A stretch of 64,000 nucleotides of DNA from Fluoribacter dumoffii NY 23 (GTDB taxonomy: Bacteria > Pseudomonadota > Gammaproteobacteria > Legionellales > Legionellaceae), in NCBI RefSeq assembly GCF_000236165.1, contig NZ_CM001373.1, forward strand, positions 598,304-662,303, in the 5' to 3' direction. The translations under genes and the position numbers were made by a program. Below, piece by piece: positions 38,435 through 47,373 of this stretch. The notes under the pieces were generated by a model. That model was not told where the DNA came from. It worked only from the letters and a program-made list of their open reading frames with translations, and did no database searches. Each line of letters starts with the position of its first letter. Position 1 is the first letter of the stretch.

Positions 38435-39811
38435 CTAGGCGATATAATCTTTAAATTTCTCATCCATTGTATTATCTACTTTTGGAAATAGGTAGTTTTG
38501 CGGGGTGGGTACACGGGTGACATAAAACTTGTCTTTCTCATCAAGATACAAAGTTGCATCAAATCCCACTTTAGAACCTAGTGTGTGCTTTTTCGCAGAA
38601 GGATCCAGCTTGGAGCCAAGCGCGCCATGAACAACCACAAGATCGCGTTCAGCTTGAAAACGAGTAGCTACAGCCCATTCTATTTGATTACTGTCATCAA
38701 TATCGATGTCTTCGTCCACTACAACTACAAATTTAATGTCGTAATGACAACCCAGAGCACAACAAATTACATTTTTCGCTTCACCCATCTGCGTTTTTTT
38801 CATTTTTATAGCCATATGGTAACGGCCTAAGCCCCCAGGAGTTAATCTTAAATCCAAAACGTTTGGAAAGTTTAAACGAATTCGCTCGAGTAAAGAGGCT
38901 TCTCGCGGGACGCCTCCTAATACAATATTTTCCAGACCAGAAGGATGATTTGTCTCAAAAATGGGTTTTTGTCTGTGAGTGATGCAAGTAATTTGAACTA
39001 TAGGTAACATGGAACTTCCCGTATAGTATTTGGGAAATTCTCCAAATGGTCCCTCCAATGCTCTTAGACCAGGTGGAATATAACCTTCGATAGCTATTTC
39101 TGCCTCAGCTGGGATATGGACATCATTGGTATAAGATTTAACTACAGGCAAAGGTTGGCCCATGAGCGCACCTGCAATTTCCAATTCCGACTGATCTCTT
39201 GGTGCAATCATTTGTGATGACAATTTTGTTAAAGGATCGTCTCCAATGGTGATGGTTACAGGTAAAGGGGCGTCTTGACTTTCAGCATATTGATGGTAGG
39301 CATAAAGGTCTCGAGGCAACATCAGGATGCCTAGCTTATCCGGGGCATGAACTTGCAGACGATTGATTGATGTATTTTGCTTTCCTGTTTCCAAATTTAA
39401 ACCATGGACTAATCCTGAAGTAATATAAGGGCCAGCATCTTTTTCGTGATGGGTTACGACGGGGAATAATTTTAAAATATCTATATTTTTACCAAGAACC
39501 ACCTCATGCACCGGCGCTTTTTCCTGAGCGACGACATGCCAGGGAATGGGATTGTGCAATGCTTTTAATATGGATTTAAGCATTTCAGACTCATTGACTT
39601 TCATGGCCTCTGCAGCCCAGCGGCGTTGTCCTAAAATACCAGCCACGATAGGGATTTCATATCCTTGGGGCTCAGGAAAAAAAAGCGCTTTTTCCCCTTC
39701 ATAGTGCTCTATCCAACTCATTACTTCAAATTTAGGGTTTAAATGAGTTTTGCTGACCAATAATCGGTTGGTGTTATATAAGCGATCAAGCCAATTTCGT
39801 AAATTATTCAT
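38435..39811 (-). CDS. ubiD: UbiD-family decarboxylase
   Basis: 458 residues. UbiD enzymes decarboxylate unsaturated (often aromatic) acids using prenylated FMN made by UbiX. Visible motifs include GILGQRRWAAEAM near the N-terminus, INRLQVHAPDKLGILM with the cofactor-contacting Arg, the conserved ALEGPFGEFPKYYTG with the catalytic Glu pair, and DVLDLRLTPGG. Length is a little below E. coli UbiD (497). Ubiquinone synthesis is possible, but its context, 27 bases behind a small NHLP-leader-like gene, is not a quinone operon. UbiX is not in the window. Confidence 0.88.
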   Translation of the reverse strand: MNNLRNWLDRLYNTNRLLVSKTHLNPKFEVMSWIEHYEGEKALFFPEPQGYEIPIVAGILGQRRWAAEAMKVNESEMLKSILKALHNPIPWHVVAQEKAPVHEVVLGKNIDILKLFPVVTHHEKDAGPYITSGLVHGLNLETGKQNTSINRLQVHAPDKLGILMLPRDLYAYHQYAESQDAPLPVTITIGDDPLTKLSSQMIAPRDQSELEIAGALMGQPLPVVKSYTNDVHIPAEAEIAIEGYIPPGLRALEGPFGEFPKYYTGSSMLPIVQITCITHRQKPIFETNHPSGLENIVLGGVPREASLLERIRLNFPNVLDLRLTPGGLGRYHMAIKMKKTQMGEAKNVICCALGCHYDIKFVVVVDEDIDIDDSNQIEWAVATRFQAERDLVVVHGALGSKLDPSAKKHTLGSKVGFDATLYLDEKDKFYVTRVPTPQNYLFPKVDNTMDEKFKDYIA

Positions 39812-39838
39812 GAGTAAGTCCCTGCTGTGTTTCTTTAA

Positions 39839-40126
39839 TTAATAAAAAAGACAATCACGAAAATGATGATCTCGAAATGTCTCATCTTTGCTTTGAGTCG
39901 CTTGGTCAGGGGATGGAATTATTTTTTTAGATTGAATCGCAAAATATAATCCATAGCCTGGATTTTCCTCTACTATAACTTGACAGTTAACCAGGAAAAT
40001 TTGGTTTTTCTCTAAAAATGTGGCGGGATCTTGGAGCAGCAGTTTTTTTGAGTGCTCATCGTCCTTAATTGCGTTGAGTAGATTTGAAATTTTTTCTGCA
40101 AATGCAGGAGAAAGAATATTTTGCAT
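39839..40126 (-). CDS. Small protein resembling an NHLP-type leader
   Basis: 95 residues from ATG 40126 with GGAG 7 bases upstream; the frame extends further but overlaps the opposite-strand gene at 40344. The middle reads SKKLLLQDPATFLEKNQIFLVNCQVIVEE..., close to the nitrile-hydratase-like leader pattern (LLxDPxxxLxxxGIxLPxxVxVxVxE) of NHLP peptides. After IIPSPDQ comes a short His/Asp/Arg-rich tail (FRDHHFRDCLFY) with one Cys. No maturation enzyme or exporter gene is adjacent; ubiD follows on the same strand. The leader call is by pattern only. Confidence 0.55.
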   Translation of the reverse strand: MQNILSPAFAEKISNLLNAIKDDEHSKKLLLQDPATFLEKNQIFLVNCQVIVEENPGYGLYFAIQSKKIIPSPDQATQSKDETFRDHHFRDCLFY

Positions 40127-40343
40127 GGTTAATCTCCATATTCCGAAACAGTCCTTTGTTCTGGACAACATCGGCTGCCCGAAATAGTGTTTCATAAAAT
40201 TCGATACTTTTAAAATGCAATCTTTAATGGTATATGCATTTTTTATCTTTATTATTACATTTTTATTATTCTGTTTGTAAAGCTCTTGGCTGATCTCCAG
40301 AAAATGAAATGAATAGGACAACTCAATAAAATAAGGATGTAAC

Positions 40344-40712
40344 ATGGTGGATACAATTGCCAATGAAATTATGGCACAGGAGCAAAAATTACTGGTCCGG
40401 AATGAACCAGTTGCCCTTTTGGCTGAATTAATTGATGATGAATTTATCGAATATGGCAGTAATGGTAAAATGAACGATAAAAAAGAAGCGGTTCGCTGGT
40501 TAGCAGAACCTAATTCTTTTGAAATTAAAGGCATGGATTTTGAGTCAAAATTTTTATCAGAGGATGTTTTTTTATTGAGCTATATTAGCGAAATGAAAGA
40601 AAATCATGATTCAGAAGGCAAGTTCTCAAGGCGTATCTCGATTTGGCGAAAAAAAAACAGTAGATGGCAGATGATTTTGCACCATGGAATATCAATCGAT
40701 ACTCCTTTATGA
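40344..40712 (+). CDS. SnoaL/DUF4440-like NTF2-fold protein
   Basis: 122 residues. The layout fits the NTF2-like cone fold: an N-terminal helix (ANEIMAQEQKLLVRNEPVALLAELI), then DDEFIEYGSNGKMNDKKEAVRWLAE, and three to four strands ending in ISIWRKKNSRWQMILHHGI. Members are small enzymes, toxin-immunity proteins or ligand binders, and no specific function can be assigned. It is divergent from the ubiD pair. Confidence 0.72.
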   Translation: MVDTIANEIMAQEQKLLVRNEPVALLAELIDDEFIEYGSNGKMNDKKEAVRWLAEPNSFEIKGMDFESKFLSEDVFLLSYISEMKENHDSEGKFSRRISIWRKKNSRWQMILHHGISIDTPL

Positions 40713-40987
40713 ATGACTGAAACCTTCTCTGGAAAGGGGTTTCTCCAGACTGACTTGTCCCTTTCGGAAGATTCTTGTAACTTGAAAGGTTAAAACCTAT
40801 TCCTTGGCCTTTGTTATCCCCAAAGTTAATATCGAATGGACCTACAGTACAGGAATAAGCCGCTTAAACTATCTCCATTTTTGGGGGAGAGTTTTATTTC
40901 CAGGCATAACGTTTATTTTCCTGCTACACTTAATAAATGGACTTTTGTATGAGCGATTTTCAGCACTCACAGCAAGGAGAGGAGTAA

Positions 40988-41215
40988 ATGAAAAAGCTTT
41001 GTGTTGCACTAACAGGCATACTAATTTTAGGATGGACCACGTTGACCTTTGCAGATGATGAATCTTGTAATAGAAAATACGATTATTGTATGAGCTCATG
41101 CGAAAGCCAATACAATCAATGCACCTCGAATAATGATGAATCCTACTGTCAAGAACAATACCAACCCTGTATTCAAGGCTGCAGTAATACTCGCGATAGT
41201 TGTTTGTCTCAGTAA
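40988..41215 (+). CDS. Small cysteine-rich secreted protein
   Basis: 75 residues with signal peptide (LCVALTGILILGWTTLTFA) and RBS AAGGAGAGG just upstream. The mature ~52 residues hold eight Cys, spaced C-x6-C-x3-C-x6-C-x8-C-x6-C-x3-C-x6-C. This is a duplicated C-x6-C-x3-C-x6-C unit (CNRKYDYCMSSC; CQEQYQPCIQGC). It suggests a small disulfide-knit double helical hairpin. No family is recognised. The next gene, 18 bases downstream, is also a small eight-Cys secreted protein. Confidence 0.7.
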   Translation: MKKLCVALTGILILGWTTLTFADDESCNRKYDYCMSSCESQYNQCTSNNDESYCQEQYQPCIQGCSNTRDSCLSQ

Positions 41216-41233
41216 TCTGAAAGGACTTAAAAA

Positions 41234-41473
41234 ATGAGTTTAAAACAGTGGAGTGTTTCATTATTCCTGGTTATTGCAATGAACATGAATGTTTTTTCTT
41301 CAGAAGCTACAATAACTAAAACAGCTCCCCCATTACATAAACTCGCGGCTAATTGCCCCCAAAACTGTACTTCCTGCTGGGAACAATGTACGAAAGACGA
41401 TGATTGTGGCGTGGAACAAAGTTGTATAGCAACTGCTTGTGGGAACCGTTGTGTTAAAAAAGCGGCGGATTGA
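41234..41473 (+). CDS. Small secreted protein with WAP-like cysteine pattern
   Basis: 79 residues with a signal peptide (SVSLFLVIAMNMNVFSSEA). Eight Cys lie in the last 40 residues: NCPQNCTSCWEQC, then TKDDDCGVEQSC, then IATACGNRC. The C-x5-C-x5-C-x4-C-x3-C tail with D-x-D-C and C-G-x-x-C resembles the four-disulfide core (WAP) domain of animal protease inhibitors, except that the usual CC pair is SC and extra Cys lie at the front. It follows the previous gene by 18 bases and has AAGGAC upstream, so the two form an operon. Confidence 0.65.
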   Translation: MSLKQWSVSLFLVIAMNMNVFSSEATITKTAPPLHKLAANCPQNCTSCWEQCTKDDDCGVEQSCIATACGNRCVKKAAD

Positions 41474-41545
41474 TACTCATTTCAAAAATGATACCCAAGT
41501 AAGTCAATGTAGAATTTCCCGGCCTGCCTCTCTAATCTTACTATT

Positions 41546-41881
41546 TTAGACTTTCTTCCTAAATAACAGGACAATAAAACTAGCCAACCATACATAAAAT
41601 CCAATTAGGGTTTTAATAACTATTATCCAAGGCGACATTAAGGCAAAAAATATAGCGGCATAACACCAAAAGTCACCTCTTTTTAGACCATGATTATATA
41701 ATGCAAAAAAATAAAACGGGTTAGCTAACCAGGCTAGTTGTAAACCAATAAAGCCTGTCCAACCCGACAATAATAATTCAAAACCATATGCAGTCAGCGG
41801 TCTGCCCAATTCTACATCAGGAATAACTGCTGCAGGTAAAGCCAAGGATATAAGATACAATATTGCTGATAGGGTTGGCAT
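41546..41881 (-). CDS. Small membrane protein of unknown function
   Basis: 111 residues from ATG 41881 (a GTG at 41893 would add four residues). Three or four hydrophobic segments cover most of the length (SAILYLISLALPAAVI; WTGFIGLQLAWLANPFYFFAL; WCYAAIFFALMSPWIIVIKTLIGFYVWLASFIVLL). The family is not recognised. It is convergent with the cysteine-rich pair. Confidence 0.6.
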   Translation of the reverse strand: MPTLSAILYLISLALPAAVIPDVELGRPLTAYGFELLLSGWTGFIGLQLAWLANPFYFFALYNHGLKRGDFWCYAAIFFALMSPWIIVIKTLIGFYVWLASFIVLLFRKKV

Positions 41882-41893
41882 GGATCTACTCAC

Positions 41894-42244
41894 AGTTTGT
41901 AAGAGCTTTCGGAGGCTTTCCCGGGTTTTAGGATTTGCTATACCTCCCGGGAGTAAAACAACAGCGCTGCACCAATTAGGTAACGTATCATTCGCAATTT
42001 TTTTGTCTTAGGCATAAGATAAAATCTACGCACTTCTTTCTCTAGGGTTGGCAGCGAATATTTAAATTATGCTGTTGTTTGTATTGTAACTTTATTCTTC
42101 GAAAACTATCTATTTGTACTCTAGATAAGATTTTAGTTCATTTTGTTATAAATTTCCTGAAGACAGGCCACTGTATAGGCTTACAGGGAATGTAAACAAA
42201 CCTCAAAATTCAAAATATTTTGAGGCTTATTTTTATTGAATTAT
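41894..42244. other. Intergenic region with a bidirectional hairpin
   Basis: About 350 bases without a gene. CCTCAAAAT (42201-42209) and ATTTTGAGG (42217-42225) form a 9-bp stem; the minus strand continues TTTGTTT and the plus strand CTTATTTTTATT, so it can terminate both ways. It lies 20 bases after the inferred end of the frameshifted gene at 42245. CCCGGG half-sites near 41921 and 41948 form another weak inverted repeat. Confidence 0.5.
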
Positions 42245-42885
42245 CTATATTCTATAGTGGAGATTGCTATCGATTATTTCATCGGACGCTTTATTTGCCT
42301 GTTGTGCTGCAGCTTTACATACTTGTGTAACAGCTCTCACTATAACTAAATCCAGATTGCTGCCGATTTTCTCGGCCAGTTCAAAAGGCAAATTAGTTTT
42401 GCCTGCGAATAGCCCTCTGGCAGCGGCGCTCGAGAATAATTGTTTCTCTTTTATTAAACTCTCTTTTATTAAACTCTCTTTTATTTCCGGAATGGAATCT
42501 TTTTGAAGACTCTCATTTGCAGGGTATAGCTGCGTAAAGCAGTTAAGTTTTCTTTAGTCACAATTAAGTCAATACGGGAACCATGAGTTAAATAAAAGAA
42601 TAAATTTATAGTTGCTAATGGATTATCTTTAATTAATTCTTTTAAATAGATGAAGTCATCAATATATAAGGGAAAATTTCCAGTTTGTATGGATGCAATT
42701 TCATTTTTAATAAAAGCGAAAATATCTTCGAACAGCTCTTTTTTTACATTAGGGGGAGGATGGTTCGATACTAACTCTGCAGATAAATCAATTTCAAATA
42801 TATATCCTGCAGGGGGGCGACTGAAATCATTAGCATTCAAATTTTCAACTAGTTTAATTATATCATCAATATCAACATCACTCAT
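42245..42885 (-). pseudogene. Hypothetical gene interrupted by a frameshift
   Basis: The 5' part (42885 down to about 42540) encodes MSDVDIDDIIKLVENLNAND... through LTHGSRIDLIVTKE. In that frame it stops at 42481 after a short unconvincing tail. In another minus frame, open from about 42557, the sequence continues as KLNCFTQLYPANESLQKDS, then KESLIKESLIKEKQ, LPFELAEKIGSNLDLV and AAQQANKASDEIIDSN, and stops at 42245 just before a hairpin. Composition and the terminator favour one ~213-residue product broken by a frame change near GAAAACTTAAC. A sequencing error or two separate genes are alternatives. A 15-base tandem repeat at 42445-42485 lies inside. Confidence 0.55.
42445..42485. repeat. 15-base tandem repeat, 2.7 copies
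   Basis: TCTCTTTTATTAAAC occurs at 42445-42459 and 42460-42474, with a partial third copy to 42485. The period is a multiple of three. In the downstream minus frame of the interrupted gene it encodes the repeated pentapeptide KESLI. Confidence 0.8.
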
Positions 42886-43099
42886 TTGTGAATTTATGGC
42901 TCAAGTTGAGCGATAATGGTAACATGCGATCATATGTTGTTCAAAGAATATTGTTGTACATTGAAAAATAAGAAATGGTCTATGATGAGGCGGTAATTAA
43001 TTTTAAGATATCAATAAATTATATTAAGATTTATTTTCTATATGGACGTGTATTTAAACCTTGAGGGCTCGGGGATTCACCTTAACTCATTGATTCTCA

Positions 43100-43175
<76 letters not shown>

Positions 43176-43563
43176 CCGAGGGTTGCTATTAGACTCCTAG
43201 AAGCGTTTCGAGTCAAGTGTTGAATGCATTTTTTTTTAAAAAAAATGATAATTTTTTGCTTTAATTCATTTATCGCTTAACTGCATCTTTTTGATTAGTA
43301 CTCTATTGTTTCTAAATGAGTTTAATGGGTTCAAAATGGGCTCAAATTGCCCTTGGGTGCTATTTTTGTTTATGTGTTTAAAAAGAGGGAGGGAAGAAAA
43401 AAATTTGCGGTATGTATTGCGGTATATATCCCCTCTACATGACAAATAATATCGAGTGTTCGTTATTCAGTTTCTTAGCAACAGGTTTCAACCACCGTGC
43501 TACAGCACGGTAGAGGAAATTTTAGCTTACTTGTCTAAAGGAGAAAGGCAGAGAGATTTGTAT
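43176..43563. other. Region upstream of tRNA-Phe with GCGGTA repeats and a hairpin
   Basis: About 390 bases without a gene. TTGCGGTATGTA and TTGCGGTATATA are tandem 12-base repeats at 43406-43429. ACCGTGC (43494-43500) and GCACGGT (43505-43511) form a hairpin with loop TACA, about 50 bases after the yggX stop, and are probably its terminator. The GCGGTA repeats recall sequences beside tyrosine-integrase attachment sites; no integrase is present. Confidence 0.45.
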
Positions 43564-43842
43564 TTATTCGCCAGAGCTTAGGGGTGTATAGCCGGATGGT
43601 TTGTCAGAACCCTCGCCAAAAAAGTATTTTTGCATTTCTTCTTTTAAAAATTCACGGGCTTTCGCTTCCATTAAATTCAGACGGTATTCATTGATAAGCA
43701 TAGTTTGGTGGGCCAGCCACATATTCCAGGCCTGTTTTGACACCTCATTATAGACCCGCTCGCCTAATACACCCGGGAAGGGTGGTTTTAGCAGACCTTC
43801 GGCTTCTTGTTTTAATTTACAACAAAATACTGTTCTCGTCAT
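43564..43842 (-). CDS. yggX: YggX, Fe(II)-trafficking / oxidative damage protection protein
   Basis: 92 residues, the family's size. The YggX signature is clear: [22 protein letters not shown] at the N-terminus with the redox-sensitive cysteine, [17 protein letters not shown] in the middle, and [16 protein letters not shown]. It protects iron-sulfur clusters and limits Fenton damage, acting in the cytoplasm. mutY, its usual neighbour in enterobacteria, is absent here. Confidence 0.95.
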   Translation of the reverse strand: MTRTVFCCKLKQEAEGLLKPPFPGVLGERVYNEVSKQAWNMWLAHQTMLINEYRLNLMEAKAREFLKEEMQKYFFGEGSDKPSGYTPLSSGE

Positions 43843-43923
43843 GTTTGCCTCTTATTTCAACACCATTAAGACAGTATAGTGTACGGTGAATTAAGCAATT
43901 TTGTAGTAAAAAATTAAATTTTT

Positions 43924-44481
43924 TTAATCTGAACGATGTTTTGCCTGCGCCAATAAAATATGTTGGGAAAGGATTTGCTCCTGTTCGTTGGTTAATCCAT
44001 TAAAAGATACTGCAGTGCGATAATTATGCTCGCTTTGATATTGGCTATAAACTACAGTCCCTTCAACTATGATGGGTATCATTTTGGGTTTGGTATAAAT
44101 AACTAATTTTAAAAGTGTTTTTTCTCTAATGAGTTCAGGTGTTTTAAATGCCATTCCACCCAGACTGATATTAACTTTACGTAGTTGAATGGTATTGGTC
44201 ATGAGCATTTGCCGTGATAAATAATCTATTTTTGCATTGAGCAGATTAAGATAATGGGCTATGGTAGGTTCTTTAAGTGCAATCACTTGGGTAAGTTCCG
44301 CCAATTCATAATCTATTTCTTGAAAATAATGAGCCGCTTCCAGATAGCGTTGCCCATTTTTACCTAGAAGTTGATCCACAACTGCGCGATCAGGACACAG
44401 TTCCCCTGGTTCCATAATTCGGTAATTAAAATAGATATGATCTTCTACCCGAAAATGTTGACGTCTCTCATGTATAGGCAT
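43924..44481 (-). CDS. PilZ-domain protein, putative c-di-GMP receptor
   Basis: 185 residues from ATG 44481 (GGAG five bases upstream); a longer start at 44520 would lie 13 codons earlier. The PilZ c-di-GMP motif is split in the usual way: ERRQHFRVED near the N-terminus and NISLGGMAFKTPE about 110 residues later. An inserted helical segment (about 40-95) separates the two halves, which makes the domain longer than a simple PilZ. It could relay c-di-GMP to pili or surface functions, which is inference. Confidence 0.82.
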   Translation of the reverse strand: MPIHERRQHFRVEDHIYFNYRIMEPGELCPDRAVVDQLLGKNGQRYLEAAHYFQEIDYELAELTQVIALKEPTIAHYLNLLNAKIDYLSRQMLMTNTIQLRKVNISLGGMAFKTPELIREKTLLKLVIYTKPKMIPIIVEGTVVYSQYQSEHNYRTAVSFNGLTNEQEQILSQHILLAQAKHRSD

Positions 44482-44533
44482 AATAGCTCCATTAACTGCA
44501 TTTTTGAGTGTATAAGCCACTCCATGTGACTTA

Positions 44534-47164
44534 TCAATTACATAACATTCTTACGTGTTCCTCGTGTCCCATTTCCAATGTCAGTGAATCCGGCGAAACT
44601 TTTACAGGCCACGCATTCTCTTCTTTTTCTTGCTTTGTTGTAGGAATGATTTGTTCAGTCTGCTTCAATTCATTTTGTGTTAAAGATGCTTTTAAAAGTT
44701 TAGTGATAAATGGCATCGTAAATCCTTCCAGGTGTCTAATCGTTCTTTTTGCTTTCCTGGAGAGTTTCAAGCTTTCTTGTTGTGCTTGTGTGTAATTTGT
44801 TGCTGCTTTTGCACTTTTTATACATTTATCAAGAAAACATATGAATTGTGCATCCCTAATTTTATCTTGTTTAATCGCTTCTAAGACGACTGCATTAAAT
44901 TCAGCTACTCTATCCAGCTTCAAGGCAGCGGAAAAAGCATCATTTAATTTTATTGGCATTTCCCTGGGAGAAATCAACTTTTGTAATTGCAGTTGTGCGT
45001 CAAAAAAGAATTTTTTTAAGACGTGCATGCCAAAACCTCTATCATTGGCAGACATAATCAACTCCCTGAGTTGTTCCTCAGTTTCAATAATGCATTCCAA
45101 TTTATCCTCAGTAGTGTTCGTTTCATCAGCAATTTTTTCGCTATAGCTCTTTATCGTATGCATAATATAAGTTCTGTTCCCCGCATAGTAAGCATCTTTG
45201 ATAATAGCCAAATCCGCGGGATCCAAATAGTTTATAAAGGGATCCAGAATAAATTGATGCTCGGGATGGAGTATGTCTTCTCTTAATTGCACTAACTGGG
45301 TTTTATCTAAAGTGATTGTTTTGGCAGAGGTGAGGGTTATGGAATTACCCCCACCGCGCCGTTTAATAAAATCTACCATCACTGAAGAAACTTTATCACT
45401 AAAGGTTAGTTGTACCAGATTATTATCCAGACAATCTATTCTTTTTATTTTATTGGGTTGCCGGTAGGTCCAGGCATTTTTAAAGGGTCGGCCATCGTCA
45501 CTAAATAATATCGGATTATGGATTAATTTTTCAAAAATTAAGGCACTTCTTATCAGAGGCAAATCGATATCACCTGTTGTTTGCGGAAAAACATCATCGA
45601 TTGCTGCAAGACGCTCCATGACACTCGTCCGCAGTATTTCTGCATCTTTTTCGAGAACCATCAAATCACTTAATTCGGAAGTGAGCTGGCTTTGCTTTTC
45701 AGGGCTCAACTGGTTTTTAAATTGTCGCTTGATGCGCGCAGACTGGCACTGATGTTGCCACAGGATATGTGTCATGTATTGAATAATTTTAGGTCCCAAA
45801 TCACGTAACGTGATGATGCTTTCAAATTTTGAATGCATTGATGAGTCTTCAATAAGAGTGCGATTTCTCCCCAAACCATGACGCGTGTGCCTTTTTAAAA
45901 ACTCTCCAGGTATCAAACATAAACGGGAATCAAGTATAAATTTTTGAGATTCCATTAGTGACTGGTCAAAGACAAAAAGGGATTTGGCATTTTTTAATGC
46001 TTTATTTTGACAATTGCCTCCAATTGCATCGGTATCACTACATAGATAAAGAAGTCCGAGGGCATTACCAAAATCATCAATAAAACAATCTGCCTGTATT
46101 CCTTCACCTAAAGGTTTTATTGTTGAATAATGGGTATATGTTTTTCCCATCAGCCATGCATAAAATACTTTGCCAATGGAGAATTCACCGAGCAGCTGTA
46201 TCTCATCAAAAGGAATAAATAAAGCAGGGTGTCCATTATAGGAAATTGTAGTTACTGCAGCAGTCGCTAATCCGAACATACGGGAAATATTCAGTCCTAT
46301 TGCTTCATGCTGAACTTCTTTGATATTTCCATGTTTGGGTAATTTGATAATGGCCTTTGTGCTAAGCCTATAGTGTTCTCGCTTTATAATATATTCTTCT
46401 GCACTCAAACCTTCTGTCCGGTCACAAAGACGGTGCAGCTGTTGCTTTACCTCTTCTAGACTCATTAAACTGATTTTTTCTGTTACCCCGCCTATATTTT
46501 CTTGCAATGTGCAATAAACAAGTTCTGTCCCATTGTCCTGAGGGATAATGATTCGTTTTAATCCGTTAAGATTATTAAGATCCAAGAGGAGCTTTAACTT
46601 TTTTTCTATGATTTCCCTGGCTGAATTATTTTGCGGTAATTTTTCCATTTCTTCATCCAGAAATTGGATTTGGGTAAGCACCTGCAACGAATCGGCGGCG
46701 TTAAAGGGAATGGGGTCTGCAAAAGTTTGGGTAAGGGCATACAGTTTTGCTCTGCTATTAACAATTAGTTCTTCTAACTCAGTATCTACATCTTGGAGTG
46801 TACGGGTTGGTCGCTCATAATAATTGTCTCTGGGTAATTGAATTATTTCGTGAGCATTTAAAGTATAACGGATGCCTTCTTCTGCTTTGATGAAATCGAC
46901 AGATTTTAATAGAGGCGGGGAGCCTCCTTTTTCAAAAACGGTAGAAAATTTGATGATGGCACAAAATTCACGCCACTGTTCGGGATCGGTTTCGAAAGTT
47001 TCCCAGTCAAATAAATTATTTTTATGTAAATCGATATGCTCTAAGAGTTTATCCAGATCAGAATAATGTGACATATCGATATCTTGAAGTTCCATTGAAA
47101 CAGGATTTTCACTTATTTCTTTTAAAAATCGTCTGATAATCCTATTTTTTTTCCCCAACTCCAT
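44534..47164 (-). CDS. Large protein with atypical kinase-like core, candidate effector
   Basis: 876 residues, no signal peptide. A kinase-like arrangement lies at 265-405: TKAIIKLPKHG (Lys274), VQHEAIGLNISRMFGL (Glu287), a hinge-like ALFIPFDEI, then CSDTDAIGGNCQNKAL (acidic residues 377/379, Asn384/387) and a late metal-site-like LFVFDQSL (Asp400). The order recalls HipA and phosphoinositide-kinase folds, in which Asp-x-x-Gly...Asn and a following Asp act as the catalytic and metal sites. The rest is helical. It lies downstream of another kinase-like gene on the same strand. Kinase activity and secretion are inference. Confidence 0.6.
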   Translation of the reverse strand: MELGKKNRIIRRFLKEISENPVSMELQDIDMSHYSDLDKLLEHIDLHKNNLFDWETFETDPEQWREFCAIIKFSTVFEKGGSPPLLKSVDFIKAEEGIRYTLNAHEIIQLPRDNYYERPTRTLQDVDTELEELIVNSRAKLYALTQTFADPIPFNAADSLQVLTQIQFLDEEMEKLPQNNSAREIIEKKLKLLLDLNNLNGLKRIIIPQDNGTELVYCTLQENIGGVTEKISLMSLEEVKQQLHRLCDRTEGLSAEEYIIKREHYRLSTKAIIKLPKHGNIKEVQHEAIGLNISRMFGLATAAVTTISYNGHPALFIPFDEIQLLGEFSIGKVFYAWLMGKTYTHYSTIKPLGEGIQADCFIDDFGNALGLLYLCSDTDAIGGNCQNKALKNAKSLFVFDQSLMESQKFILDSRLCLIPGEFLKRHTRHGLGRNRTLIEDSSMHSKFESIITLRDLGPKIIQYMTHILWQHQCQSARIKRQFKNQLSPEKQSQLTSELSDLMVLEKDAEILRTSVMERLAAIDDVFPQTTGDIDLPLIRSALIFEKLIHNPILFSDDGRPFKNAWTYRQPNKIKRIDCLDNNLVQLTFSDKVSSVMVDFIKRRGGGNSITLTSAKTITLDKTQLVQLREDILHPEHQFILDPFINYLDPADLAIIKDAYYAGNRTYIMHTIKSYSEKIADETNTTEDKLECIIETEEQLRELIMSANDRGFGMHVLKKFFFDAQLQLQKLISPREMPIKLNDAFSAALKLDRVAEFNAVVLEAIKQDKIRDAQFICFLDKCIKSAKAATNYTQAQQESLKLSRKAKRTIRHLEGFTMPFITKLLKASLTQNELKQTEQIIPTTKQEKEENAWPVKVSPDSLTLEMGHEEHVRMLCN

Positions 47165-47373
47165 TAGCTAAGTCCTTATAAAACCGATTAATCCTGTCTA
47201 TAAATATAGACAATTTTTATGCTTTTGGTCAAAAAGAACATTAGGGGTTTCCGTAGAAGAATCAAGGTGCTTCAGCCTAAGCTCATTGAATGTAAAGGAT
47301 GCTTATGGTGGGATAAAGGGCGTAGTGATAAGAAATTGGTAGTAGGAGGGAAACTCTTCCATGAGTTTTCTTT

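Noticed and set aside
40127..40534. Long N-terminal extension of the NHLP-leader-like protein
   Set aside because: It overlaps the NTF2-like gene on the other strand, and a good ribosome site precedes the ATG at 40126.
42264..42506. Plus-strand frame of 80 codons
   Set aside because: It is the antisense of the second part of the frameshifted minus-strand gene, which has far better composition and a hairpin after its stop.
44841..45146. Plus-strand frame of 101 codons
   Set aside because: It lies within the 876-residue kinase-like gene and is a Ser/Cys-rich antisense shadow.
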